Positions 16,575 through 25,385 are shown, counted from the stretch's first letter. The stretch is DNA of 60,402 bases from Sinomonas terrae (GCF_022539255.1 NZ_JAKZBV010000003.1:1-60402); one strand, 5' to 3'. The notes: generated from the sequence alone by a model not told the origin. Numbers and translations: made by a program.

Positions 16575-16937
16575 ATGAGCGAAGAAATCCCCGGCGTCGT
16601 CCGCGAGGCCGATGCGGTCTACGAATCCGTCCGTGCAATCTGCCACGACAGGCGAACTCATCCCGCCCCCACGGTCTACCGGGTGCTGGGGAACCTCAAG
16701 GGAGCCAGCGGCCCGATGCTCGCTCAGGCGCTGAACCAGCTCGCCGACGGTTTGGAGCGGTCCCTGGCCGAGCTCGATGTCTACGAGGACGACGGCCGGG
16801 ATCCGGCCGAGTCCGTTGCTGCGGCCGCAGGACATATGCGCCTGGCTGCTCACTTGGCCGCCGAGCTGGGCGAGCACCTGGCCGAGGCGCAGAACGCCCT
16901 CGCCGGACAGGGCTATCGCGAGCCCAGGGAGGACTGA
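16575..16937 (+). CDS. Hypothetical helical protein after the partition locus
   Basis: A 120-residue, mostly alpha-helical acidic protein. ATG 16575 follows a strong AGGAGG site. Segments such as VREADAVYESVRAICHDRR, AQALNQLADGLERSLAELDV and LAAHLAAELGEHLAEAQNAL suggest a bundle of amphipathic helices. It recalls small proteins found next to par loci on actinobacterial plasmids, but I cannot name it. It is separated from parB by about 195 bp and probably has its own promoter. Confidence 0.65.
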   Translation: MSEEIPGVVREADAVYESVRAICHDRRTHPAPTVYRVLGNLKGASGPMLAQALNQLADGLERSLAELDVYEDDGRDPAESVAAAAGHMRLAAHLAAELGEHLAEAQNALAGQGYREPRED

Positions 16938-17391
16938 AGCGAGGATGGCCATGTCCGATCTCTGAATCCTCCGGCGGCGCATCCATTAACTAAAGGATCG
17001 TTTGTGAGAGACCCGGGTTCGTCTTTGCGCACCTGCGGATTCTTCCCGTTGGTTTGTAACGCGTCCCGCGTACTCACCCTTGCCTTGGTTTTCCCCTGTT
17101 TCTGATCAGTCTTCCGTGGGTTGGGAGATCCCAGAGTGCCAGCACGTGGTCGCCTGGTGGGATGTGCCGGTGGCGACGGGATGCGACGGGACGGGCGTCC
17201 AAACGCGTGGGGTGGGGGGGCGGGCGCTCGGGGGCGGAGGGCTCCACTGCTGGAGGTTGGACCGGGGGCGGGATCGGAGGACCGCCGGCGCCTTCCCTCC
17301 GATGGGTGGAGGCAGAAGGCGCGGCGCTGCCGCGTACACCAGCCTACATCGTTTCCGCTTGGCGGAATCTTGGCGGAGACGGGCGGGTAGT
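16938..17391. other. 450-bp intergenic stretch
   Basis: The first part is moderately AT-rich (CATTAACTAAAGG near 16982) and could hold a promoter. The rest is G-rich low-complexity DNA. No gene, tRNA or convincing repeat was seen. Confidence 0.35.
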
Positions 17392-17871
17392 GTGGAAGAT
17401 GTGGACTACAGCGGTTCGCCCCGGGCGCCCGGGGGCGGGGGGCGGGCGTTTCCGATCCACGCGCTGAGCGCGGCCCTGGGCGAGGACGTGCTGGACCATC
17501 CCGAGGAACACGGGTTCGGGGAGTGCGACGCCGAGACGATGGAGCAGCTGCGGCGCGTGCGCGGCGCCCCCGGGGCCAAGGTCCGGATCTACCGGGCGCT
17601 GCCCCCCAGGGTGGGGCAGATCAACCGCGGGGACTGGGTGACGCTCTCGAAGGACTACGCCGGCCAGTACGCGATGCGCGATGACGTCGCGGCCAACGAC
17701 TGGCCGATCGTGCAGGCCGAGGTGCCCGCCTGCACCGTCTTCAGTGACGGGAGGGACCTGGACGGGTACGGCTACGATGGCCCGTCCCTGGCCGGCCTCC
17801 GGGACCAGGGTGGTGCCGGAGGCGGGGCGGCCGCGGGGGCAGGGACGCCCTGGGAGGAGGACCAGGAGTAG
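17392..17871 (+). CDS. Hypothetical protein with an ADP-ribosyltransferase-like core
   Basis: A protein of about 159 residues; the start (GTG 17392, or GTG 17401) is uncertain. The central region VRIYRALPPRVGQINRGDWVTLSKDYAGQYA, then IVQAEVPACTVFSDGRDLDGYGYD, follows a pattern of plasmid and phage proteins in which an Arg-containing strand (RIYRALP) is followed by a WVTLS strand and an FSDG/E-like segment. This resembles the R-S-E order of ADP-ribosyltransferase folds. The catalytic glutamate is not clear, and the C-terminus is a low-complexity Gly/Ala tail. Function unknown; the ART link is tentative. Confidence 0.55.
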   Translation: MEDVDYSGSPRAPGGGGRAFPIHALSAALGEDVLDHPEEHGFGECDAETMEQLRRVRGAPGAKVRIYRALPPRVGQINRGDWVTLSKDYAGQYAMRDDVAANDWPIVQAEVPACTVFSDGRDLDGYGYDGPSLAGLRDQGGAGGGAAAGAGTPWEEDQE

Positions 17872-18015
17872 CCGGCACTCCCGGGGCCCGGGCTGGGTGG
17901 GACGCCTGCCAGCACCTGTCCCTCGCGTTGGGATCGGCCTTCAGCGCGGGGGCGTAGACTTGGTGCAAGCGATCGGCGACCTGCCCCTGGCTTCCATGCG
18001 AAACGCGCCTTCCGG

Positions 18016-19152
18016 GTGCGCGCAGCCGATCGAACGGTCTACCCCATCACCGCAGTGTCCAGCACCCCCATCCATCCTGGGCCCGAACAAGCGGCCCACG
18101 AGGCCCCGGCGTCCTTCCCGCCCCTGACCCGCGCCTACCTCCAGGTCTCGCAGGCGGTGCGCGAGCGGGGCCTGCTGCAGCGGGCCCCGCTGTTCTACGC
18201 GCTCCTGGGCGCTGCCCTTGCAGCCGCCCTGGCGGCCCTCCTGGCCGGTTCGGTCCTGCTGGGTGCGAGCTGGTTCCAGCTCCTGATCGCCGCAGGGCTG
18301 GGGATCGTGTTCACCCAGGTCGCCTTCCTGGCCCATGAGGCCGCGCACCGGCAGGTGCTGGGGACGGGGCCGGCCAACGACCAGCTCGCCCGCGCCCTCG
18401 CGGCCGTGGTCGGGATCAGCTATTCGTGGTGGGACTCCAAGCACGCCCGCCACCACGCCAACCCCAACCGGGTCGGGCGCGATCCGGACATCGAGGTGGA
18501 CACAATCTCCTTCCTCGTAGAGGACGCGGCGAAGGCCAGGGGCCTGCGCGGGGTGATCACGCGCCGTCAGGGATGGCTGTTCTTCCCGCTGCTGGCCTTG
18601 GAGGGGGCGAACCTGCACTTCCTGAGCTTGCGCCACCTGCTCTCCCGCACACAGGTGAAGGGCCGGTGGACCGAGCTGGCCCTCCTTGCCCTGCGCTCGT
18701 CCCTGGTGCTGGTGCCGCTGTTCTGGCTGCTGCCGCCTGGGATGGCGTCCGCGTTCCTAGGGGTGCAGCTGGCGGTGTTCGGCCTCTACATGGGCGCCAC
18801 GTTCGCGCCGAACCACAAGGGCATGCCCGTGATCGCCCGGGAGGCGAGGCTGGACTTCTTCTCCAAGCAGGTGCGCACCTCGCGCAACGTCACCGGAGGC
18901 TGGTGGGCGACCTGGCTCATGGGCGGGCTGAACTACCAGGTCGAGCACCATCTCTTCCCCAGCATGCCCCGGCCGCACCTGGCCCGGGCCCGGGTGATCG
19001 TCCGCGAGCACTGCCGCGCCCTTGGCGTCCCGTACACCGAGACCACCCTCTGGCGCTCCTACAGGATCGTGATCGCCTACCTGAACAGGGTCGGGCTCGC
19101 GGCCCGGGACCCGTTCGAATGCCCCATCACCGCCGCCTACCGGCGCACCTAG
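18016..19152 (+). CDS. Membrane fatty-acid desaturase (acyl-lipid desaturase family)
   Basis: A 378-residue di-iron desaturase. All three histidine boxes are present: HEAAH (residues 107-111), HARHH (143-147) and QVEHH (about residue 318). Two hydrophobic hairpins flank boxes 1-2 and lie before box 3. Such enzymes introduce double bases of unsaturation, that is C=C bonds, into membrane acyl chains and are often cold-induced. The cold-shock protein gene 170 bp downstream supports a cold-adaptation cassette. The start is unclear: GTG 18016 is used, GTG 18055 is an alternative, and the first 30 residues look unstructured. Confidence 0.88.
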   Translation: MRAADRTVYPITAVSSTPIHPGPEQAAHEAPASFPPLTRAYLQVSQAVRERGLLQRAPLFYALLGAALAAALAALLAGSVLLGASWFQLLIAAGLGIVFTQVAFLAHEAAHRQVLGTGPANDQLARALAAVVGISYSWWDSKHARHHANPNRVGRDPDIEVDTISFLVEDAAKARGLRGVITRRQGWLFFPLLALEGANLHFLSLRHLLSRTQVKGRWTELALLALRSSLVLVPLFWLLPPGMASAFLGVQLAVFGLYMGATFAPNHKGMPVIAREARLDFFSKQVRTSRNVTGGWWATWLMGGLNYQVEHHLFPSMPRPHLARARVIVREHCRALGVPYTETTLWRSYRIVIAYLNRVGLAARDPFECPITAAYRRT

Positions 19153-19321
19153 CCTCTCCCCGGCCCCCGAAGGCGCCGCCACCGTCGCACCGCGCGGCGG
19201 ACGGGCGCCCTTCCCGCGGCGGGGCTCCGCGCCCCGCACCCCCAGAGCTCCATGGCCGAACCGGCAATGGACGAACCGGCCCGCTCCGGCGGCCCCGGCA
19301 GCACGACAGGAAGGAACACCC

Positions 19322-19531
19322 ATGGCCACCACCGGCACCGTCAAATGGTTCAACTCCGAGAAGGGCTTCGGCTTCATCACCCCCGACGACGGGACAGAGG
19401 ACCTCTTCGCCCACTACACCGCCATCGCCGGCACCGGCTACCGCGGCCTCGAAGAGGGCCAGAAGGTCCAGTTCGAGTCCCAGCGCGGCCCCAAGGGCCC
19501 CCAGGCGGCGGAGATCAGGGTGCTGCCCTGA
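19322..19531 (+). CDS. cspA: Cold-shock protein, CspA family
   Basis: A 69-residue single cold-shock domain. RNP1-like GFGFI and RNP2-like DLFAHY nucleic-acid-binding motifs are intact in the order GTVKWFNSEKGFGFITPDD, then DLFAHYTAI. It binds single-stranded RNA and DNA and melts secondary structure. GAAGGAA-like bases (AGGAAG) lie ahead of the ATG. The 5-prime gap after the desaturase has several inverted GC segments and could be a cold-responsive leader. Together with the desaturase it looks like a small low-temperature module. Confidence 0.93.
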   Translation: MATTGTVKWFNSEKGFGFITPDDGTEDLFAHYTAIAGTGYRGLEEGQKVQFESQRGPKGPQAAEIRVLP

Positions 19532-19608
19532 GCCGAGGGCGGGCGGCCCAGGAGCCCGCGGACGGCCCCCACCCCTTCCAGGTCCCCGATGACGGGAAGC
19601 CGCGCCGG

Positions 19609-19926
19609 ATGGAGGAGGGCGAGCGGCGGATGTACCGACGCATGATCCAGGACGCCGGGTCCGGGCCTCCTGCCGCGTCGCCGCTGCGCCTTGCCGTCCT
19701 GCGCCTGGGAGGGGCAGAGGACGGCTGGTGGGAAGCAGTCATCTGCCGCCCCGACGACGTCGAGGCCCTCCTTGGCGGAGAGCTCGCCGACGGGACCCAC
19801 CTGACCTTCGACGAGCCCGGGCAGCTCATCGCCTGGCTCGCCGAGATCGGCGCCTCCCCGACCCGGCCGGTCCCGCTCAGCGGGCAGGCCCTGGCCGAGT
19901 TCGCCTGCAGCATCGAGCTCGCCTGA
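19609..19926 (+). CDS. Hypothetical acidic protein
   Basis: About 105 residues from ATG 19609. Contains LRLAVLRLGGAEDGWWEAVICRPDDVEALL and a short helix pair ending in LAEFACSIELA. I do not recognise the family. It lies 78 bp after cspA in the same direction and may be cotranscribed. The codon pattern and the smooth alternation of hydrophobic and acidic residues suggest a real gene. The start is uncertain because no strong ribosome site is seen. Confidence 0.5.
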   Translation: MEEGERRMYRRMIQDAGSGPPAASPLRLAVLRLGGAEDGWWEAVICRPDDVEALLGGELADGTHLTFDEPGQLIAWLAEIGASPTRPVPLSGQALAEFACSIELA

Positions 19927-20005
19927 GAACCCCGCCGCACGGGCGGCTGCGCCCCAGCAGCCGATCCCCCGATCCCGCACCCTCCAGCAGCCAGGAGCCC
20001 AGGCC

Positions 20006-20482
20006 ATGAACAGCAACTACGTCCGCGGTGCCTCCGTCACCGCCTCGGCGTCCCAGGACGAGATCCGGAGCATGCTCGCCGGCTCAGGCGCCACCGGTGT
20101 CCGGTGCACCTGGGAGGACGGCAGGGCCGCGATCGCCTTCAGTTCCGGCGCCTGCCGGTTCCGGATCGCCCTGGCCCTGCCCCGCGGGGCAGGGGACCCG
20201 CTGCAGCCGCCCAGCAGCATCGGCCACGGCGCCAAGTCCGCCCAGGAGGGCGCCCGCCAGCGCTGGCGGGCGCTCTCACAGCTGATCCGGGCGAAACTCG
20301 ACGCGGTGGCCGCGGGCATCGTCACCTTCGACCAGGAGTTCCAGGGGTACGCGCTCGCCTCCCAGGGGGACGCGCCCTCCCGGGGCGCAGCAGGCGGGCA
20401 CGGCCAGGACGGCCCCGAGACCGCCATGAGCTCGCCCACGGCCCTGCCCGGCACCGGCCACAGGGGGGCCGGCGATGAATGA
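20006..20482 (+). CDS. Hypothetical plasmid/phage protein
   Basis: A 158-residue protein starting at ATG 20006 behind AGGAG. The order is TASASQDEIRSMLAGSGATG, then a strand WEDGRAAIAFSSGACRFRIALALP, then a basic helix ARQRWRALSQLIRAKLDAVAAG. This matches a kind of small protein often found on actinobacterial plasmids and phages whose function is unknown, possibly linked to DNA replication or repair. The last 40 residues are low complexity. It overlaps the next gene by 8 bp, so the two form an operon. Confidence 0.65.
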   Translation: MNSNYVRGASVTASASQDEIRSMLAGSGATGVRCTWEDGRAAIAFSSGACRFRIALALPRGAGDPLQPPSSIGHGAKSAQEGARQRWRALSQLIRAKLDAVAAGIVTFDQEFQGYALASQGDAPSRGAAGGHGQDGPETAMSSPTALPGTGHRGAGDE

Positions 20483-20711
20483 GCTCGAAGCTTCGCTGAT
20501 CATCAGGGCCGGGGCCGAACTGCTCGAGACCGCATCCGGGGACCCGCGGTCGGAGGAAGGCTACACCGCCGTGAAGGCGAACCTCTCCGCAGCGCTGGAG
20601 GACATCGCGAACGCGCTGGGGAACTTCGAGGCCGCATCACCCCAGCCCAGCCGCTCGACCGGGTGGGCGCAGGACCTGCGCCGGGTAGCGGACGACCTCG
20701 CCGGGCACTAG
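20475..20711 (+). CDS. Hypothetical small helical protein
   Basis: A 78-residue protein that starts inside the end of the preceding gene (ATGAATGA overlap). It is predicted all-helical with acidic and alanine-rich faces (AGAELLETASGD, AALEDIANALGNF). No family recognised. The tight coupling with the preceding gene suggests that the products work together. Confidence 0.6.
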   Translation: MNELEASLIIRAGAELLETASGDPRSEEGYTAVKANLSAALEDIANALGNFEAASPQPSRSTGWAQDLRRVADDLAGH

Positions 20712-20988
20712 GCGACACCGCCGCCCCGGCTCGCCATCGTCCCGCCACGGGCGACGGGAAGCCTCCGGCAACCAGGGCAAGACTGCCCCCACCCTGCACG
20801 GCCCCTCTGCCCTCGGCGCCCGAGCACCGCGGGTCCTGGGCCGAGCCCGGTCGGACCGGTCCGGAATCGAGTGGGAGGGGCCTCCATCGGAAGGCGATCC
20901 TGCGCGTCGGCGCGGGATTCCCCGGCACGGGGAGAGGGCATCGGGCCGCCGGGGCCTCCTCGGCAGGGGCCCTGCCCTGGGATGGGCG
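20712..20988. other. Intergenic stretch between convergent genes
   Basis: High-GC DNA between two convergent small genes. Open frames here look random. No clear terminator hairpin or gene was identified. Confidence 0.3.
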
Positions 20989-21201
20989 CTATCGGCGCCG
21001 GTGCGAGCGCCACACGGCACGTGCCTGGGCGATCAAGGACTCCGGAACCGGCCTCGGGCTCACGGCCACTGCCTCCAGGGCCGCCGTCACGTCCGCCCAC
21101 CACGCCCAATCGCGCACGGTCCCCTGCTCGTCCAGAGCCCGACGGAGGTCGGCCTCGAACTCGCTCCGGGACACCGTCGGGTTCGGGTCGAAGACGAACA
21201 T
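20989..21201 (-). CDS. Hypothetical small protein
   Basis: About 70 residues from ATG 21201: MFVFDPNPTVSRSEFEADLR, then ALDEQGTVRDWAWWADVTAALEAVA. It is amphipathic and helical with a tryptophan-rich segment. GGAGG lies about 13 bases ahead of the ATG, slightly far. No family recognised. The upstream in-frame extension looks noncoding. Confidence 0.45.
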   Translation of the reverse strand: MFVFDPNPTVSRSEFEADLRRALDEQGTVRDWAWWADVTAALEAVAVSPRPVPESLIAQARAVWRSHRRR

Positions 21202-21931
21202 GGGCGGGCCTCCAAGCCTGATACCGGCAAGCGTACGCCGACGAGGACCACAGCGGTCACCCGAGAGGCGATCCGGGCCGGCCCAGTCCAGCGCCGAGGC
21301 CGGGGGGAGGATTTGCCGGACCGAGGAGGGGCCCCGCAGGCTCACGTGCAGCAGAGCAGGCGCGGCAGGGAATCCGCCCCGATCGGCACTGACTCTGACC
21401 GACGTCTCCTGAGATCACCCGAGGCGCTGCCCGGGGCCGATGCGGCCCTCGCCTTCCTCGGAGATCCAACGAGCCGCAACCTTGGGCCACGTCGCCGTCC
21501 TCTTCGATGCGCAGGATGAGGTCCACGCCGAAGAGGTGCTCGTGCGGTGCGCAATGCCCGTCGAGACGGGCGGGCTGGAACAGCCGCTCGACCGAGCGCG
21601 ACGGCCAGAGTACGTCCCCAATCCCGCGGGTCCCTGCTCGAGGGCCGCCCGGCGCCCGTGCAGCTGCCCACGCTCCCTGCTCCGCCCGCCGCCTCCCGTG
21701 CCTCGGCCCGGGCCCCGGGGTAGCCCCAAGGCGCAGAGCGCCAATGCCGATCTGCCGCGCATGGCGTGTCAGAGTCTCCCGTTCGGCTTCTTCCCGGCAC
21801 GCGGATCCGATGCGGCCGGTTTGACCGATGCGACCGGCGGGAAAGACATCCAGAGCGGCTCGGCAGGGTCCGATCCGGCCCGGCGCTCCCGGTGCAGGGC
21901 TGTGTGGATCCAAGGGATACGGAGGCGGCGG
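21202..21931. other. 730-bp stretch without a reliable gene
   Basis: Several overlapping frames are open on both strands. A minus-strand frame near 21480-21600 gives a protein-like run (ERLFQPARLDGHCAPHEHLF) but no start, stop or ribosome site supports a complete gene. It may be a decayed gene fragment. Confidence 0.3.
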
Positions 21932-22588
21932 GTGCAGCCGGTGTTGCAGGCCGCGGCGGACGGTGCCCGGCCGGCCTTGAGCGCCCCGGCGAACTCGGGG
22001 CTGCAGGCGAAGCGGGCGAGGCAGCGCGTCCTCGATGCCGCGTACGAGCTGTTCGCCCGGCGCGGGATCAGGCACGTGGGAGTCGATGAGCTGATCGCAC
22101 GCTCCGGGGTGGCGAAGGCCACCTTCTACAAGCACTTCCGCACCAAGGACGACCTGGTCCTGGCGTACCTGGAGCGCTGGTTCCACGCCCGCACCGCCTC
22201 GATCCAGGAGGCGGCCGCCCAGGGCGGGACACCCGACGCTGCCCTGCTGGCGGTCTTCGACGCCTTCGAGAGCTGGTTCCGGGAAGGCGCAGCCGAGACC
22301 AGGGCCCTGCTGCAGGTCCTGGTCGAGATGGGCCCGGACCATCCCCTCGGCGCCGCGGCCGCCGAATACATGGACAGGACCCGGGCCCAAGTCGCCGAGA
22401 TGGCCGGATCCGCAGGGGTGCCCGACCCGGAGGGGTTCGCCTGGAGCGTCCACATCCTGGTCAAGGGAGCCCTCGTGGCCGACCTCGAAGGCGACGAGCA
22501 CGCCGCCTCGCGGGCCAAGGAGATGGCCACCCTCCTCCTCCACCGCCACCGCCCGCCCCCATACCCCCCACTGGCCCCCCAGCGATGA
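21932..22588 (+). CDS. TetR-family transcriptional regulator
   Basis: A 218-residue regulator. The N-terminal helix-turn-helix is RQRVLDAAYELFARRGIRHVGVDELIARSGVAKATFYKHFRTKDDL, clear TetR. The C-terminal ligand domain follows the usual all-helical pattern. GTG 21932 is preceded by GGAGG at the right distance. No obvious target gene is adjacent: the gene is followed by a 230-bp gap and then the end of the zeta toxin gene. The C-terminus ends in a His/Pro-rich tail. Confidence 0.87.
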   Translation: MQPVLQAAADGARPALSAPANSGLQAKRARQRVLDAAYELFARRGIRHVGVDELIARSGVAKATFYKHFRTKDDLVLAYLERWFHARTASIQEAAAQGGTPDAALLAVFDAFESWFREGAAETRALLQVLVEMGPDHPLGAAAAEYMDRTRAQVAEMAGSAGVPDPEGFAWSVHILVKGALVADLEGDEHAASRAKEMATLLLHRHRPPPYPPLAPQR

Positions 22589-22818
22589 CCGAATGCCCAG
22601 CCCGGGCGACGGATCGAGCACGTCTCCATGGAGCCCGGGACGAGGCCAAGCCCCTGGACGCTCTGCCGGGGCGCGGGGTTGGGTGCGCCCCGGGGATGGC
22701 TGGGAGCAGGAGCGGCGCAGCGCTGGCGCCTGCCCGGCGGGGAGAGGAGGCTGAGGGAAACGCGCCCAGAGGCCGTGGGCGGGGTTGGTGCCGAGGGGGC
22801 ACGTGCCCTGTCGAAGCG

Positions 22819-23742
22819 TCAGTGGCTGTTCTTCGGGGTTCTGAACTGTCGGGCGTCGTCGAGCTGCATCGGCCAGTGGCCTGTGATGATCCCTCGGTGC
22901 GAGACGAATTCGTATTCGTCGTCCCTGGACTCGGCGCGGTCGGCGACGATCAGGCGGACCTCTTCGAAGTTGCGGGCGCGCGGGTCGTTGAAGAGCCGGG
23001 TGGCGTGGCGGTTGCATACGCTCACCTGGGTGGGGGAGGGGAAGGCAGCCGTGATCGCGTCCCTGGGCGTGAACCTGCCGCCCCTGGGGTCGCCCGTCCC
23101 GCTCTGCGCGGCGGTGCGACCGTCCCACCATCGCTGTCCTGCCTGTCGCAGGGCCGTCTCCTGGTCCACCTCGACGTCGAGGATGGTCAGCTTCGCGTAG
23201 TCGTTCCAGGCCAGCTCTTCGATGTACTCGCCTCCGAGCCCTTCCCAGGTCAGGGTCCCCTCGATCACGACGTTCTCCCGTTCTTCGAGGGCCCGGTGGA
23301 GGACGTTGCGGGCAAGGCGCGCGGACTCGGCGTGCACGAGGGCTGCAAGCTCGTTCAGGAGGAGGGGATGGCCGTCTGCCAGCGTCCGCGAGAGCAGGTC
23401 GTCGTAGATGCCGTCGTTCTGTGCCTTCTCGAGAAGGATCAGCTTGAGGATGTCGGCGTCGACCACCCGCCACCCGGGGCCGCCGAAGCCGTGGGATTCC
23501 AGGAGGGTGGATTTGCCGGCGCCCGGGGGTCCCGCCGTGACCACGGCCGCCAGGCCCTCGCGTTCGACGTCGGGGTCCAGCTCGAGGTACTGCTCGATGA
23601 CTGCAGCCTGGAACCGGCGCCGGCCGAAGTCGTCCGCGGCGTAGAGCCTGGAGGTCGCGCGCGGGGAGGCCTTGCCGAGTTCGGCACCTGGCGCCGTGAG
23701 GAGGTTCAGCTCGCGTTCGACCGCGTTCCGGGATCCGCCCAC
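22819..23742 (-). CDS. Zeta-type toxin (kinase of UDP-activated sugars)
   Basis: A 307-residue P-loop kinase. Walker A is VTAGPPGAGKSTLL (Lys77) and it is followed by WRVVDADILKLILLE, where zeta toxins place the substrate-binding Asp. A later ENVVIEGTL segment and basic residues near the end fit the family. Zeta toxins phosphorylate UDP-N-acetylglucosamine and block wall synthesis. Starts with GTG 23742, one base after the partner gene stop, so the two are cotranscribed. The partner is not a small epsilon-type protein but a larger HTH protein. Confidence 0.82.
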   Translation of the reverse strand: MGGSRNAVERELNLLTAPGAELGKASPRATSRLYAADDFGRRRFQAAVIEQYLELDPDVEREGLAAVVTAGPPGAGKSTLLESHGFGGPGWRVVDADILKLILLEKAQNDGIYDDLLSRTLADGHPLLLNELAALVHAESARLARNVLHRALEERENVVIEGTLTWEGLGGEYIEELAWNDYAKLTILDVEVDQETALRQAGQRWWDGRTAAQSGTGDPRGGRFTPRDAITAAFPSPTQVSVCNRHATRLFNDPRARNFEEVRLIVADRAESRDDEYEFVSHRGIITGHWPMQLDDARQFRTPKNSH

Positions 23743-23743
23743 C

Positions 23744-24178
23744 TCAGGCGGCGGTGTCCGGTCGTACCCGCTCGACCAGCCGTCTGTAGTCCTCCTCGCC
23801 GAGCAGGCCTCGGAGCATCGCCTCCGTTACCTGTTCCCAGGTGCCGGAGGAGTACTGGCCCAAGGGGTTGGCCGGTTCTGCGTCGACCGAGAAGGTGTAC
23901 GGCCAGGACAGGAGCTCGCCCATCAACTCGTCGTGGCTGATCCTTCCTGTGACCCAGAGGAGGATGACCTCTCGCGGCGTCCGCTCAAGCATCTTGGGGA
24001 AGTCGGAGATCTTGCGCAGGATCCGGTGCACCTCGGGCTGGGAGATGCCGGCGTCCCGGGCGATCGCCGTCTGGGACTCCTTCTGCTTCGAGGCCTCGCT
24101 CACCCCTCTGAGGAGGTGGAGGCGGGCCAGCTCGCGCTCGGCGTAGCTCTCCTGCAGGGCGTTGTGCGTCTTCAGCAT
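23744..24178 (-). CDS. HTH antitoxin partner of the zeta-type toxin
   Basis: A 144-residue protein from ATG 24178. Residues about 25-60 (SEASKQKESQTAIARDAGISQPEVHRILRK) form a helix-turn-helix. The remainder, with WVTGRISHDELMGELLSWPYTF, may be the toxin-neutralising part. It lies directly upstream of the zeta toxin with one base between them. The operator-like inverted repeat 30 bp upstream suggests autoregulation. The pairing of zeta with an HTH protein instead of epsilon is known in some actinobacteria; this identification is from context and motif. Confidence 0.72.
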   Translation of the reverse strand: MLKTHNALQESYAERELARLHLLRGVSEASKQKESQTAIARDAGISQPEVHRILRKISDFPKMLERTPREVILLWVTGRISHDELMGELLSWPYTFSVDAEPANPLGQYSSGTWEQVTEAMLRGLLGEEDYRRLVERVRPDTAA

Positions 24179-24207
24179 TGCCGGTTCGTCACCTTCCTCC
24201 GAGAGTC

Positions 24208-24224
24208 CTATACATTTCGTATAG
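24208..24224 (-). promoter_or_regulatory. Operator-like inverted repeat upstream of the zeta antitoxin
   Basis: CTATAC (24208-24213), spacer ATTTC, GTATAG (24219-24224): a perfect 6-bp inverted repeat in an AT-rich island about 30 bp before the antitoxin start. It is a likely autorepression site. Confidence 0.6.
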
Positions 24225-24361
24225 ACGACGATAGTCCGCCAGAGCCGAATGCGACAGGGGCGAGGGGGAGCGGCTTGCCGGCACCCTGGGACGGACCCTG
24301 GCATCGGCAGGTGCCGATGCCTAGGTGAACGGTGGCGCTCAAGAGCGATCGGTCGGTGCCG

Positions 24362-24940
24362 CTAACTCAAGAGCGCTCGGGATCGCCTGTAGAACGTCGC
24401 TCGGGACATTCCGAGGTCGCGGGCAACCTGGGCTGCGGGCTCGCCGGATTCGACCAGGCGGAGGGCGTTCCTGATTTGGCTGTCGGTGATCCGGCGGGGC
24501 CGGCCGCCGAGGTCCTTCCCGGCCTCCCGGCGCTTGCTGATGGAGTCGATGACGCGTTCGCGTTTGATCTCGTGCTCCATCTGGGCCAGGGCGGCCATGA
24601 TCGTGAACAGCATCGACCCCATGGGGGTTGCGGTGTCGACGTCGCCGCCGCCGAGGTTCAGTACGCGCAGGCCCGCGCCCCGGCCGCGGAGCTCGTCGGC
24701 GAAGGCGAGCATGTTCTGGGTGGAGCGCCCGAGCCGGTCCAGAGTGGTGATCACGAGGGTGTCGCCCTCGATCAGCGCCTCGAGCGCCTTGTCGAACTGC
24801 GGCCGTGACGCCCGCGCACCCGATACGCCGTGGTCGACGTAGAGGTCGTCGCGGCGGACGCCGGCCGCGAGGAGGTCCGCCTGCTGCCGGTCGGTGGACT
24901 GCTGCCGCGTCGAAACGCGCGCGTAGCCGATCAGCTTCAC
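24362..24940 (-). CDS. Serine recombinase/resolvase (TnpR/Res family)
   Basis: A 192-residue resolvase. The catalytic serine is Ser10 in IGYARVS; DLYVDHGVSGARASRPQFDKAL, LDRLGRS and the EIKRERV segment are the standard catalytic blocks. The C-terminal GGRPRRITDSQIRNAL and AQVARDLGMSRATFYR form the DNA-binding helix-turn-helix. GTG 24940 (or TTG 24943) is the start. It could resolve plasmid multimers or be a leftover of a Tn3-type transposon; no transposase remains. Inverted repeats upstream (24960-25020) may be its res site. Confidence 0.92.
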   Translation of the reverse strand: MKLIGYARVSTRQQSTDRQQADLLAAGVRRDDLYVDHGVSGARASRPQFDKALEALIEGDTLVITTLDRLGRSTQNMLAFADELRGRGAGLRVLNLGGGDVDTATPMGSMLFTIMAALAQMEHEIKRERVIDSISKRREAGKDLGGRPRRITDSQIRNALRLVESGEPAAQVARDLGMSRATFYRRSRALLS

Positions 24941-25385
24941 CAAGGACCGCTCCGATGTGTCTCGTAACGAATGATGGACAAGCCGATTTAACCAGAAGGT
25001 TTCGAGGCATGGTTACGAGAATCGCCGTCCTCGAATAAACTCCTACGCCTCCGCGGAAAACAAGGGTAGTGCCGCCGCGGCCGTCACCAGCTCGGCGAGA
25101 CGTCTCGTATCCCTAGCCATCCAAGACGACGCGAAGTCTGGTTATGGGGCACCGAGCGATCGCAGAGGGCCTAAGGGTCCACTGAAGTTCACACGGGCTG
25201 CCGTGGATCTCTGGGCCTCGATGGTCCGGAACGTGAGGCTGCCGGGTTCTTGGGCTCCTGGGATGCTGGACCGGCTCCGCTCGACACCCTGGGGTGGAGG
25301 CCGCGCGGTGCGGCGGCGGGGACGGTGCAGGCCTCGGACCGGCGTAGCGTCGGTTCGGGGCCTGCGGTCCAGTGCGGGGTTTGGT
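24941..25385. promoter_or_regulatory. Candidate res site region upstream of the resolvase gene
   Basis: TCTCGTAAC (24960-24968) and GTTACGAGA (25012-25020) are perfect 9-bp complements around a 43-bp centre, directly ahead of the resolvase gene. A 12-bp palindrome CGAGACGTCTCG follows at 25096-25107. Resolvases bind such paired sites in front of their own gene. The remaining part up to 25385 has no gene. Confidence 0.5.

Noticed and set aside
21257..23473. A 738-codon minus-strand frame
   Set aside because: It is antisense to the TetR gene and in a shifted frame of the zeta toxin; composition is Arg/Pro-rich noise.
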